Source: Liolophura sinensis (lineage: Eukaryota > Mollusca > Polyplacophora > Chitonida > Chitonidae). Taken from it: DNA of 64,000 nucleotides. Both the position numbers and the translations under genes were made by a program. The notes under the pieces were generated by a model, which was not told where the DNA came from, did no database searches, and saw nothing but the letters and a program-made list of their open reading frames with translations. Shown one piece after another: positions 45,390 through 58,400 of the stretch; the stretch's first letter is position 1; the number at the start of each line of letters is the position of its first letter. The stretch is taken from positions 27,661,732-27,725,731 of the forward strand of contig NC_088304.1 of the NCBI RefSeq assembly GCF_032854445.1, given 5' to 3'.

Positions 45390-48300
45390 GTGATTAGGGA
45401 ATGGTGACAACTGGAGAAAAAGATAACCCCAACCTGGCAAGAGACTCGTGCTAGTCCAGAAAGACATCCTTTCTTCATTAAGTTGTCCGCCTTCCTTGCA
45501 TTTTTAATACAATTCACATAGTACAAGCTTTTTTTATTTAAACCTCTTTTATGTACGTAACACATGTTCTCTTTGTTTTCTTCCTTGTGTCACATCCAAC
45601 AAACCACGCATTCGTTTTCGGTCAACTCGGTCTACTTTTTTTTTCCGAGACGTGTCAGTTACACGATGAGCAGAAAAACTCCAGATCCGACCTTTTAGTT
45701 TGACATTTATCTGTTTCCTTTATTCATCCACGTCATCCATCTGTCTCTTTTATCTGCGCAATGCTCACTGGTCCTTTGTTGGAACCGGATTCGTTATTGA
45801 CTTTAAAGTTTTTTCGGGTCCCTCAGAGACAGAACAAGGTCCAAATTGAGGGCTTGTGTAACATCTTATAGCAGAAAGTCAGATTCCTGCGGTGACGAAA
45901 AGCTTTCTAGTGACTGGACTTGACAGATGATATTTGCGCTATATGTTGACGTCCGCAGGCTGATCCCTGAGGGGCACATTCTGACAGCAGTTGTGACATG
46001 ATCAAGAGATGGCCTGGAACTATTCACAGCGGAGATCTGTGTCACATATTATTACATGTACTCATACACGCACGCTATACCATCCATACACCTTATCCCA
46101 AAGCTCAACAAATGGTATAAAAATAGCATCTGCAGAAGTAAGGGAGTCCCAATGTTATGAAATAAGAGCTGCAGAGATTTATAGTATTTTAATTTACAGG
46201 TCATTAAATTCAAAACTTCTCGAGTGAAAACGTTTCGGAATTAGAAGAAAAAACAAAGTGAAAGGGCAGTTTGTTGTTGGAAGAACCTATCAAAACAGAA
46301 AAGGTCAAGCGACTCAAGAAAGCGATTAAGATCGTGCTTACAGTTATTTATCAAATGAACTGTGCGCTTGTTTGAACTTTCTCAGAGGTGTGATGAGTTA
46401 TGGATATTTCGGACAGGCTGCCAAGGCACTATTTTCAGCAGCACTCTGAGATGATATACGAGGGTGAAGTAAGGTCAGTGCGATAAGACCTTCACATATT
46501 TGTCAGATGCTGTACGGCCTTGTTAGCCACCCCTCTTCCACCCCTCGTTTGTCCTCTAACAAAACGATTCGCATCTCACTTCTTTTGTCAATTTAGTTAT
46601 CGGGAAAACTGGATTTGTAACGATTGGGGTCCGCTGATGGCAGGGCTAGCAGCAGTCTGTCTCGAGCCTGGAATTATAACAGCTCACATAAAGCGTGATA
46701 TATGTATTATTTATCACTATGTTTTCAAGAAAGCATTCGTTTTGGCCATGTCATTAACTGCTCCCGCATACGAACCAGCGGCTCTGTGGCTGTAAAGTTA
46801 TTGCAATCTTCTCATTTCTACACGCCTTACTGGTGATTGGTACCAAAGTATTCGTCGCATGGATGGTGTAGGCCGAAATTCAGTTTTAACAAGAATACAA
46901 AATGGGGAAAGGTCCCCTTGCAACTAGATAGGAAATCGTTCCATCATCTCTCAGGTCGATTGCCATCCTGCTCACAGTGACCGATCGTCTGCCAAAATGA
47001 CGCAAGGGCTTACTCAATATTCGGTTAAAGTTGTTATGTAACAGGTGTAGCTGATAAAACAGGCCAAGCTAAAAGTGTTCGTTGCTTAATTATCGGTCTA
47101 CTGTATACCGTTAAATGCATATGATAATTTCCCTTTCCGTCTATAATGTTGGCATTTGAGACAAATTTTGTCTTACGAATTATACCGTGAATATATGACA
47201 ATGTCTTTAAAAACCATTTCTGGCGAAGCTAAACTGGAAAACAGTAATTGTACGACATGCTGTTAACTGCAGTAAATAGCTCTGATCTTTCATCCAAAAA
47301 ATACTGTATGTAATTTGTATAGATTCACTACAATATATTTAAACTTATCTAACTCTATGGCTGGACAATATTTCAAGAAATGTAAAAAAAGAATTCTTGG
47401 TTCAAATTACCCCCTCCCCTTCCAATACCTGACTTTGTTAAGCACAAAAACAGTATACAACAGGAATCGAACTCCTTACCCTATTCGAGAGTAGAGTTTT
47501 AAGAAAGTCATGTTACCAGTGGACCGATGTGGACAACGCGTTAGACTTCCAGAAATATTATGGTGAATGTAGAGTTCCTCTGGTTTTCCAAATTATTTCT
47601 TTTTCTTTTTCGATTTCTGAAAATATGATTGCATGAGCCAACACGAGACTTCGTTCGACCTTACTACTCCCTATTTAGACATGAAATATGTGGAAATGAT
47701 TCTGGTTCACGTAATCATATTTATATTAAGAAGGGAATTCCCGCAGGAAAACTCCTTAAAATAGCAAAATCTGCTCTTGACAAAACTTTTGTCTTTTGAT
47801 AAAACAAAAAGTATAAATTGCTCTCCAATTTTTCCCACGTATGTTCTTCCGTAATTGTACTTCATATTCAAGCAAGTTTTACTTGTTTTTCTGCGTGAAA
47901 AAAATTACACCTCACTGCTGAACCGAAGTGATACGATTTCTTATGTAGTTGCAAGGGGTCCTTTCCTCTGTAAGGCAACGTCACTGGTGTCGCTGCATTC
48001 TGAGGCATATAGGTTTAAGTATGCAAACAGTCCCGCGCCATCAGAATGTGTATGATATCAGTTATTCCGGCTGAATCTGTATAACATATGCCATAAGATG
48101 GCATTTTAAGTTACTAATCTCTGAACGAAAATGATACGAGAAGTGTTAAGTCATGGACAAAATGAACCGTTTGACACGCAAGCACCCAGTCTTACATTTC
48201 CACCCACCCCTACATTTCCCCTCAAAATGTAAGCCAAGACGTGTAGGCAAAAACACATATATATTTCCCCTGTAAGTACGTTTCCAACATCTCTCTCCGG

Positions 48301-49223
48301 GCGTCCGACCTTTTTTTTACCAAGAAGGGCTAATTCTGAGACATTAATGAACGTGAAGCTATTGGTGAAACTGTTTGTGTTTGACATGTTGTAAGGCCTC
48401 TGTCAGAGTCAGTGATGTATTGTCCAGAACACAAGGCGTGTGCCAGACTTTGTGCGCTCCAGTTTGTAAACAGACCATAATCTGAAAACCCCATAGTGTT
48501 CACGTTTACCGTGAAGATTCAGGAAAAAATTATGTTCCAAGGTCGATGCAAAGCTGTTCAGAGGGACGCGTCCATCACGGGTGGTCCTCTTGGCACTTGT
48601 AATCAAATACCCATGCACACACGCTTTCCATGCACAATGATAGAAAAGGCTGTCGATTCTCTCTCTTACGTTTTTCTGACGGATTTCATGCAGAGATAAT
48701 AGCTTTTCCTGAACTCTAGCCAGCTTTTGTTTTCAAAGCATGGATCGAATTACTAATTGCTGAGGTAAATAAACTATAACTGTAATCACTTAAGCACGTT
48801 TCTTGCCGACAGAATGACAATTCTCTTGTATACATGTGTATATATTAACAATATACCAAACCATTATTCTGTGAGTAAACCTGTGAATTTGTGTATGTTT
48901 GACTAGGGTAATCAGTTTCTTAACAGCCACGCGAATAGTAAGTCCAGAATAGCCATTCCACTCTGTACTGACCAAGTTGATTCAACATAAGCCTCGTATA
49001 AGCCGGAGATACAGCTTGTCACAGGGAGACCTATCAGGACTAAAGTAATTCGGGCCTCCGTTGAGGTTGTTGACAAACTAATAATGTAGTAGTCGTTTAT
49101 TGCAAAAGAACAAAATAACCAGTCCAGCTTGGACCCTGGTCGCCATTGCACTGGAAGGGCTATCCCATCGTAAGATTTTAAAATTAGCCTTCTTGATATT
49201 TGCAAGCTTGGTGCTGATGCAGC
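45390..49223. other. Intergenic; no gene supported
   Basis: AT-rich sequence with scattered short open frames lacking start codons, domains or repeats. A degenerate tRNA-like segment lies on the reverse strand at about 47467-47537 (GAGTTCGATTCCTG). Confidence 0.45.
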
Positions 49224-49236
49224 ATATAAGGGAATA

Positions 49237-49499
49237 CTGGGGCCTCCGTGGCTCAGTCGGTTAGCGCTCTAGCGCAGCGTAATGACCCAGGAGCCTCTCA
49301 CCAATGCGGTCGCTGTGAATTCAAGTCCAGCTCATGCTGGTTTCCTCTCCGGCCGTATGTGGAAAGGTTTGCCAGCAACCTGCGGATGGTCGTGGGTTTT
49401 CCCCGGGCTCTGCCCGGTTTCCTCCTACCATAATGCTTGTCGCCGTCGTATAAGTGAAATATTCTTGAGTACAGCGTAAAACACCAACCAAATAAATAA
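49237..49499 (+). mobile_element. SINE (family 1), full length with target-site duplication
   Basis: Begins CTGGGGCCTCCGTGGCTCAG with the tRNA A-box-like GGCTCAGTCGGTTAGCGC and a B-box-like TTCAAGTCCAGC, then the family body and an AAATAAATAAA tail. The 13-base ATATAAGGGAATA flanks it at 49224-49236 and 49500-49512. This is the best-preserved copy in the window. Confidence 0.93.
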
Positions 49500-49512
49500 A
49501 TATAAGGGAATA

Positions 49513-52417
49513 AGTCCTGCTCAACCTTGTGTCATTAAACTTTACATAGCTGGGAATGATGTTCTCTGCCCAGTAAGCCCATTAACATTTGATACGGCGC
49601 ATAAATCTGGTGCTGTAAACAAGGTTTATGGTGAAGCAACAATGTTGGAAGGCTTTTTGAAAATCAAGTAAGAATATACAACTTTAGGGTACACTTAGAC
49701 TCGTACCGGTCGTGGTAAGACAGTTTTATAATACCGTCATTTCCATTGTGCTGCATCACGAAGGTATAACACCGACCAGACTATTACATCGCGCCCTGCC
49801 ACACAGATACATGCATGTTTACCTTTCCATAATATGGTGTAATGTTAAAATCTGTGCGATGATGTAGAATAACGTCTACCTGAAGACACATGCACAACTA
49901 GAAACTTTTCAGCCAAATATCTATGGTCATGATATGTTGGATGCAGCAGTCTTTATTCGCATGTACTGCCAAAGTCAGTTTGATATCGATATTCCAAGGG
50001 AAAAGTATCATACGAGAGTTAAAGCTGAACGTTATATTATAGCTGTTGATATGGATATGTATTAGTACGCCGACCTATAAGGCAGTACTTTCACGCAAAC
50101 TAATGGCCTGTGCATTAATAGGCAATGAAATGTATTTGATTGTACAGGCACTCACAGAAGCGCCTTAAGACGGCACGCTCAATCTGTAGACTAGTTAACT
50201 AAGTCTTAGTATTGATGTTTCGAGTAGAGCAGGCCTTTTACTCGCGTGTATAGCCCGTAACGTGAGATTGGAATTTGATATTCACAGGAAGGGAATATCA
50301 TTCCAGAGTTAACATTCAACGTCATACGTGATGGGATGAAGGTAAAATGGCCTATACACAGGCAGGTATAGTGTGTGCACACTAATGGCATCTGCATTAA
50401 TAGGAAGCACCGGGGTTTCCGGCTTTGGAACAAGCTCCGTTTGTGGGATGTTTAGGTTTGTCTGGCGACGCTAATATTTTCTCACTTCCATGAGTCAGGC
50501 TTAACATGACCATGTTATGAATAAGGCATATATCATGGTGGTGTAGCATATGGTATAACAACACAGCAATAACCAATGATGCATTCATGCGAGGAAGTCT
50601 TGTAGAGTTGATTATACGCGGATGTACCGCTACCTTTGTGCCCCAAGACATGCTTCCATTGCCCTTGATGAGAACAAAAAGTCTTAAGGCCCGTTGCGTC
50701 GTCTTACATGACGTCTATTGGAGATCAATTGCCTTCCTCTAATATGGTTCTGCAGGAAAGTCTGCCAGCATCCTGCAGATGGTCGTGAGTTACACCGGGC
50801 TCTGTCCGGATTCCTCCCACCATAATGCTGGCCGCTGTCGTATGAATGAAATGTTCTTGAGTACGGGACATGAACAATAAGTTTCTGCGGTTAAAACTCT
50901 GTGCGTCACATATAGTTTATAAGCTACTTGTCAATGGTTGTTTATTTTGTCTGCAGTTATTTTGGTTTCCCTGACATTGCCATCATACACCTGAGTATGA
51001 CATTAATCACCAGTCGATCACACGTTATATAGAGAGCAATCTGCATTTTACTTGATGGCACATATTGTTGAAATAAGTCACTGTATATAACGGTTTCTTT
51101 CGATTCATTCGCTCCATCAGTAATGTCACAAAATACGTCAAGGACCTTCTGAGAAGTAAAAACATCATAAGATTAATACACGCACACTCACATTCTGAAA
51201 CGAAACGAAAGACAGACGCCCATTTTGATATTATATATGGATTTAATTCTTTTCGCATGGCATTTAAAATTCAAAACACATGTTTTACCGTAGACGTTTT
51301 GTGACATCGTTCAACCGTTTCAATCTATTTAGCCTTTCTCACAAAAAAATTTGTTTTGCAGAAATGTAACGACCTTTCATAAACACGCAAGCTTGCATGC
51401 GAACAACTGACTACTCGGTACAGGTCTCGGTATGGTTGTGTACATACCCTGTATGATAACATAAACATAATTTCTGACGAACATTTGAATTTTGACACAT
51501 ACAGTTCTCGGAAGTCGTCATTCGTATGGCCGTTTTCTTCTATGGAATGCTGTTTTTTTTTTCACAGTTAATGATTTACTGAGACTACTTCATTTTGATC
51601 AAATTAATAAGATGTTAAAGCACCATTTTGGTAGTGATTTTACAAAATATCAGCGTAGTGTTTGAAATTATTAACAAATGCTGACTGCACAAACATATCC
51701 CCAAAATACAAGCAAAACGTATAATTAATTTCCCACATAGTACGTCCTTATTATTTGGGAAAAATTAACTTGGAATCATATCTTGAAAGCGAGTGTGTCA
51801 TCTAAAGTAGCTTACTACAATAGTGTATACTCGCTGTATGCTATGCACATGATTTCCATGGTTACATTATACGGAGTAGACATAATAAATATGCATCATC
51901 ACTTTGCAGTATATAGAATTATGCTCCGCTGTGGCAGTTTTCTGCGTCGTACTTTTCCGGTTCTTGTGTCGGGACAACATATAAATCATGCCGTTTTCAT
52001 TATCTAGGTATCACTAACATCAATAAGCTGACAGCCTCCATCCACCTGGAATCTGCTTGCAGGGGGAGACTGGAGGCTAATTAAGTGTATATGATAAGCG
52101 TTTATAGGGCAGTAGCTCACGTGAGGGTATCGCTCCCCATCCCCTCGTCTCGCCCTAGCCCGAGACTCACGGCGGGAAGTCCTAACCCTCATAATTACCC
52201 AGATAACAGGAGAAGTCCGTATCTTTCTGATGCACCACGCAGACCAAGGCTTCCTGCACAACTTAAGAAATAGACTCTTCCTCGTCTAATGCATATCTTC
52301 TTCCTTATACCTTTGTGTATAGCACAGGATGTAAGTATGGAAGCCGGTTAAGCCCGACTGCTACCAATCGCACGATTGTGCAACGGCTTCGTACCCTTCA
52401 CCGTTCGCTTTTTATAC
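49513..52417. other. Intergenic; one SINE fragment
   Basis: Only the SINE fragment 50731-50868 is recognised. Two stretches near 50085-50150 and 50300-50410 share wording (CACACTAATGGC, TGCATTAATAGG), probably an old repeat. Confidence 0.4.
50731..50868 (+). mobile_element. SINE (family 1) fragment
   Basis: The middle and 3' body of family 1 only: GTCTGCCAGCATCCTGCAGA, ATGGTCGTGAGTT, CCTCCCACCATAATGCTGGC, then GTTCTTGAGTACGG. The head and AAAT tail are missing. Confidence 0.8.
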
Positions 52418-53000
52418 AATAACTTCATCGCTTCGTGTTATCATCCCATCGCTTTGTGTCATGTCCGTCTTTCACTTGACTGAGGCGATGCATTATCATT
52501 TATGACATTTGTTTTCTTCGGGTACATACAAAATGTATGCTTTGCCGAAACGTTGACAAAAAATGCTCAAGCGTTAATAAAATACCATAATGCACTGATA
52601 GTGCCACGAATGTTGCGGTGGTACGAAGCGATAGCACGAAATGATAGAATTATGGTACGAAGCCACTGGACAATGGCAGGAAGCCATGACACGAAGCGAT
52701 GGCACGAAGCGATGACGGGGTTTCTGTCATCGCGTCGTGCCATTGTTTTTGCTCTGTTCCGTCTTCGCATCGCTCCGCGCTACCTACCTATCGCTTCGTA
52801 CCTCCGTCTCACTTTGTTTCGTGCCATCACCATGTGATACTCCAATAACATGGTACGAATCGATGGGGCTATGGTACGAAGAGATTTTTAGGTAGCGCGG
52901 AGCGATTCGACGATGGAAAAGAACAAAAACAATGGCACTCTTCATATTATCGCCCCGTGGCATTGTTTTTGCCATCATCGGGCGATAATACCATGAAACG
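52418..53000. repeat. Degenerate GGTACGAAGCGATGGCA repeat cluster in both orientations
   Basis: Many short copies of CGAAGCGATGGCACGAAGCG and its reverse complement. GGTACGAAGCGATAG near 52619 is mirrored by CTATCGCTTCGTACC near 52787, giving potential large hairpins. Confidence 0.8.
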
Positions 53001-55053
53001 ATGATTGCTGTAACTGACTTCCATACGTAGGAGCCGGCACATATAACTTATCACCATGCGCGTGAAGCGAGCCAGTACTTATCCTCGCCGCCGGCCATTT
53101 CCCACTTGAGGCACAGCAACCCGCGAACTAAGCCCCAACCCTGTTGACAAGTGCCCAGATAACGGTTGTAACTGAGAACAAGGCGGTCTTGAGTGGCAAA
53201 CATAAGTGACAGTTCAGAGCTCTAGAAACTCGCCAAACCTCCATGCTCAGGTACGGTTATTATAACAGGTTCATAGCCTCACATCAGTAGCATCAGTAAC
53301 ACTTTCCAAATCTCAGAAATGCAAAGTCTATGTCTGCAGTTCTCACCAACACCAAAACCCCGCATGCGCATTCATGCGTAAGTCAAGCAATAGCTATAGT
53401 AGGGCTGTAAAGATTTTTAGCACCTCTAACATACGAACTACATAATCCCACCATGAAATGATTCATTCTACCAATACCGACAATTTCTTCTCCTCTGATG
53501 CATTAATTTGATTAAATAGATTTAAGAACAGCTTTCGTGGAGTGTAGTATATAACAGATTAGTGTAAACTAAATGGAGAGCCTAATTAAGCTCCTCTGGA
53601 TATAATTAGAAGAAAATTTCAAAACTTTTACCCTGGTTAGAGCGGATTTGGAGTCATCAACCCTTTAGTACAACGCCTCGCGTAAAAGACATGGATTTTT
53701 TTATACATTTTTTATAATCTATCATGTTATAAATTTCAAACTATAGCACTCTATCAACAAATAGCATCTGGAAAAAAAACGTTTGCGTTGTACAATATAT
53801 TTGCTTCTATATATACAAATTAATAATGATTAATTAATAGCTTGTTATGTCATAAAGATATGATTCTATTCAAGTGCATGTGTATATATATATATTAGCA
53901 TGAATGTAACGTTTGATTTGTTACTTGAATATTACTTGTGTTCATAATGTTTTTTTTTTCATACGAGAGCTTGTTTTAATGTTAATCGTGTTTTCGACCA
54001 ATGACTATGGACAAAAATTTTTTATGTGATGCATAACTTATGTTTACCATATGTTTATCTGGGTGTAGGTGAAGAACATATTGTGGTGGCAATTATCCTA
54101 AAGAAGATCTGTGTAATACACGCGACATGTATTGCACATTCTTATAACATTTCGTTGCGTTGTATTCTTGCATACTACAACTTCTAACCATATGTATTAT
54201 GGTTAGTACGTATTATACATACATGAGCTTAGAACCAGTTTGCCATACCTGCTCTATCTGACCTGGGTTCGATTCCACAAAGCATTTCTGGCATGATTCA
54301 AATGTTAAATTTTCAGTTTTGATAGTTGAAATTTTGACACATTTGTTTCGGGGCAACATTGATGTGCTGGAAAAAATGTTAGTTTCAATGGCGCACCAAT
54401 AATATCGTATATATTATAGTTCAGAGTTTGACCTAAATCAAAAGTACCTTTATGCAATCGGACCTTAGGCTTTCCTTTGTCAAGCAACTAAAACCTTAAG
54501 TCATAAATTCCATACTTTAAAAGGAAGACACAGAACAGAACTCCAACTGTTGTTGGTACATTTCTCTGCACGAAATAATCAGCGTATAAATTTTAAACGT
54601 CCTAAAGCAAAATATTTTAATTATATCTGTGTTTGAATTTTTGACTTAACTCTTAAGTCGTTTAATAAATACGGGCCCTGGCTTTTACAGTGTATTTGAA
54701 ACAGCTCTGTGTGTAGCACAAATTAAACGGCGACAATATTTACAGCCTTTACAGATTTTCGGCTAAATGTAACTTGACAATCATACTATATATTCATACG
54801 TACATACAGCCGTATCCTACTAATACTGTCACACTTTTTAGGAGGGGGTTTCGAGCACCAATCATTCACAGCTTAAATAAATGTACACGATTTGGCATGT
54901 AGCCTATGCAAATGTCAACGCCGGTCTGGCCAAAAACTGGCCAGTTGGAAGCACATACATATCACACATTACACCTGGAAAAAGGTCAGCCAGAATGACA
55001 TAACGTATAATCTCGCACGTTGTCACGTGGGTCGTCTCATTCACACACCGCTG
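53001..55053. other. Downstream flank of gene B
   Basis: Contains the gene B 3' UTR on the reverse strand (limit unknown; ATTAAA-like signals near 54610 and 54660 are only possible). A tRNA-like GGGTTCGATTCCACAAAG lies near 54267. No gene supported. Confidence 0.4.
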
Positions 55054-55411
55054 CTAGACGTGATTCTCGATGTCTGGGCCCGGCTCAGGGGTGTCGTTTT
55101 TGTCAGTAATTATATACTTTTTAAAGTCGATCGGGGGGAAGTCCCCCGATTCTAACACAGGGGGAGAATCACAAATAACTTTTTCTATATCGTCTGAAAA
55201 TCGGAGCGTCTTTTTCTGTCGGATTATTTCCGATTGCCTCATGATCTCGGCAATGTCGAGTGGTGGATGGTTGATTCCTACAAGCTGCGCCTGGTTGACG
55301 TGTGGTCCCCTAGCGGTAGTTGGAGTGGAAGAACGTGAGGAGCGATCGTATTCCAGGGTGTAAGTGTCAGAGATGAGACAGTTGACGGCACGACCCGGCG
55401 CTTTGTGATGT
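55054..55411 (-). CDS. Gene B last exon: cytoplasmic tail
   Basis: Terminal exon of 358 bases, acceptor TCTCTGTTTCAG, stop codon TAG at 55056-55054. The 118-residue tail has three blocks shared with gene A: NCLISDTYTLEYDRSS, then RQSEIIRQKK, then FKKYIITDKN. Between them lies an acidic/Pro-rich stretch (FSDDIEKVICDSPPVLESGD) not found in A. No catalytic domain is visible. Confidence 0.82.
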
Positions 55412-58400
55412 CTGAAACAGAGATGGGAACCTTATATACATGATATTTGTAACACAACGCAGAGAAATCTTATCCACGCTGATTGTAACAGACCAGATGT
55501 AGTTGAATTAAAACACAGTGGAAAAAACATTTGACATATTGTCTAAACAATGGGAGAGGGAAAACTTACACACGTTGTCTGACGCAGGACAAAGAGATAG
55601 TTTATACATAATGTCCGAAGTAGGACAGAAGGCAAAACAGGAGAGAGGGAAAACTTATCCATGCTGTCTGAGGTAGAACAAAGGGATAAGTTACACATGT
55701 TGTGTGAAGCATCACAAAGAGAATAACAGGACAGAGGGAAAACTTACACATGTTGTTGGACGCCGGACAAAGAGATGGCTTACACTTGTTGTCTGAAGTA
55801 GGACAAAGGGCAAAACAGGACATAGGGAAAACTTATACATGTTTTCTGACGCAGGACAAAGAGATTGCTGACACATTTCGTCTGAAGTAGGACAAAGGAC
55901 AAAACAGGACAGAGGGAAAACTTCTATATATTGTCTGAGGCAAAACAGAGCGAAATTAGGACAAGCAGGATAGCGGGAAAGCAGGACAGAGGGAAATCTT
56001 ATACATATAAACTTAAGAATTTTGTTTGAAGCATGTTAGAGGAAATACTAAGTTGTCTGAAACAGGATGGATAATGTACATGTCTCGGGAACGTGGTAAG
56101 GTATGAATCACACACTCTCCCATTTTCAACTGGATTTTGGATAACACCTTCAGTGCTACGGTCGGAGAACTTACCTGTGTTTCCTCATGACCCAGATGGC
56201 AGCCAAACAACAAGCTATACCTATAGTACACACAACCACAGCTATCGTGATACCTGACAAAGAAAAACAAATGTTAGATAATCAAAATCGACAAGACACG
56301 AAGTGTTTGCCGTAGTGTTATCCTATGACGAACAAAGCTGAGGCCATGGTGATATTATAGCCTGCTGTAAGTGCATGTGAACTGGGAAAATTCTAAAATA
56401 TAATTTTGGGAGTCACTCGATTCCATTTCGCTTTTTTCAGTGGTATTTTATGTTACACTAAAGTATATTTGAATTACACGACAAAAGTTATTTTTATAGC
56501 TGAAAGAATACATGTTCTCTAGTTTCCTTTTTTTTAGACCTGAATGAATCTAAACTGAAATAGACTGCCCTGAATTATATTGTATGTCCCTGATTGGGTC
56601 TATTTATAACTATCCATAACTGTAATGTGGCCAGTCTGAAGCTTTATGGAGGGCTACAAAATCCCACGGCCATTTAAAAAAATACAACACAGCTGAAGTG
56701 TAACTGCATTAATGGGTATCTGCAATAACAACAACAGCATATATTAGATTGCTACGACTATTACCGCGTCATATAGTGATCACAGGGCCAGCGAAAACAT
56801 TTCATTTTGGTATCCGTGTTTGTAAATCAGCGTATCTTTGTGCTCAACTGGCAAACTCACCTGTATTCGGCGGATCTTTGCTACCCACACCTGTCTTTGT
56901 CACGTTGGGGGAGGACCGTGTAGGCGGGTAAGTCATGCCAGGTGTGAAGTCTATAATCAAAAAGAAACGGATGCATTTATCATCAAATATTTTTGTTTAT
57001 CTTATTAGTTTCTTCGCACGGAGGAGGGCGAATGGTTTATAGACGGCTCCGTTTGTAAATCTTGTCCCTTGACTATTCATGTTTGGAGTTTTGGTCGACA
57101 TATTTTTGGCTATTATGTATCAGTGCAGTGTGAAACACAAATTAAATATGTAAGTGTAATAAATTATTGATTTAATTTATTCCATGTAACTTCTACGGCA
57201 AATAACAATACGTTAAATGTGCCATACTTACAGGCATCGCTTGGTCTCTCCGTCGTATGGCCTTCTAATAGAGTCAGCGTGGAGTTCAGACGGGTGTGAT
57301 TTGTGCCATGTGACGAGTTGTTTCTGCTACTGTTGACTGTTGACACACCTTTAGCAGAAGTGAAATAAACACATCAATAACAGTGAAACTTGTTATTATC
57401 TGTAATTATAATGCTGTTGGTTTTACACGCTAAAAGAAGCTCCACGGATAAGTATTTCTGGGTATTTAAGGGAGTGTGCGACGAAATTGTTCGATGAAAT
57501 CAACAGTTGAAGCGCATTCAGTTTGGCACTATAGAAACTCACTGCTGAGACCCAAGACAAAACACGAGCTTTTGGTTGTAAGTACACATATCAACAGCTT
57601 ATTACATTCACATGGCGTTTTCTCAAATATACACCGGATATATTTCTAGTCAAGTACACATGTTTGATCCCACTCAATCATTATATTCCACACATGTCTG
57701 AGTCTCTTGAAGAATGTATCTTCAGGGATGACCATTTACCCTTCCCAAAGTTCTAGATACTTGACTTCAGAACATTACGGTTGTTTGGATAATCCGGTCG
57801 TACAACATACCTGTAGATGTCGTAGTGTTCATAACAGGGAAACCACAGGTTGTTCTGTTTGGGAGAGGGAAAAGTTTCAAGTGTTCTAGGCTTGAGTCGT
57901 CCACCACTGAAGAGACAAAAAGGTCGAGATGCCATGACGATAAAGTAGGAAACTGACGACGCATGATCAGTAAACAGTGCATATATATAGTGTAAATCAT
58001 GTATAACTGAAACAGGTGATCTTCAAACAGAAACATTACTGTATTTTTCTTTATTATTTATTTGATTGTTCGTAACGCCGTCCCTCAAAACAGACTTTTC
58101 AGAATGTTTTTTATGTTTGTACTGGACGCGCCATACATTTAAATGTAGACATAAATAGTACAGATGCATCCAATGTTCGTAAACCTCCATCTCACAACCA
58201 CACTCTCGCCACCGTGTGATATTTAATTGTAGACTTCCTTTTGTAATAGCATTTCTATCTATATGGAGTGGCGGTTGGAGTTAGAATTTATCCAGTTTCC
58301 ACTAGTTTCATGCTTGTGTGGATTTATTAGTGATGACACATGGGAACACCTACCTGGAATTGATAGCTGAGACGACTATGACTACTGACAGACAAATTAT

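Noticed and set aside
47467-47537. Reverse-strand tRNA gene
   Set aside because: The T-arm pairs at only about three positions and no full cloverleaf forms; more likely a decayed tRNA-derived repeat.
48912-49205. 97-residue reverse-strand open frame with hydrophobic segments
   Set aside because: Starts with TTG only, with no domain and no splice sites of note.
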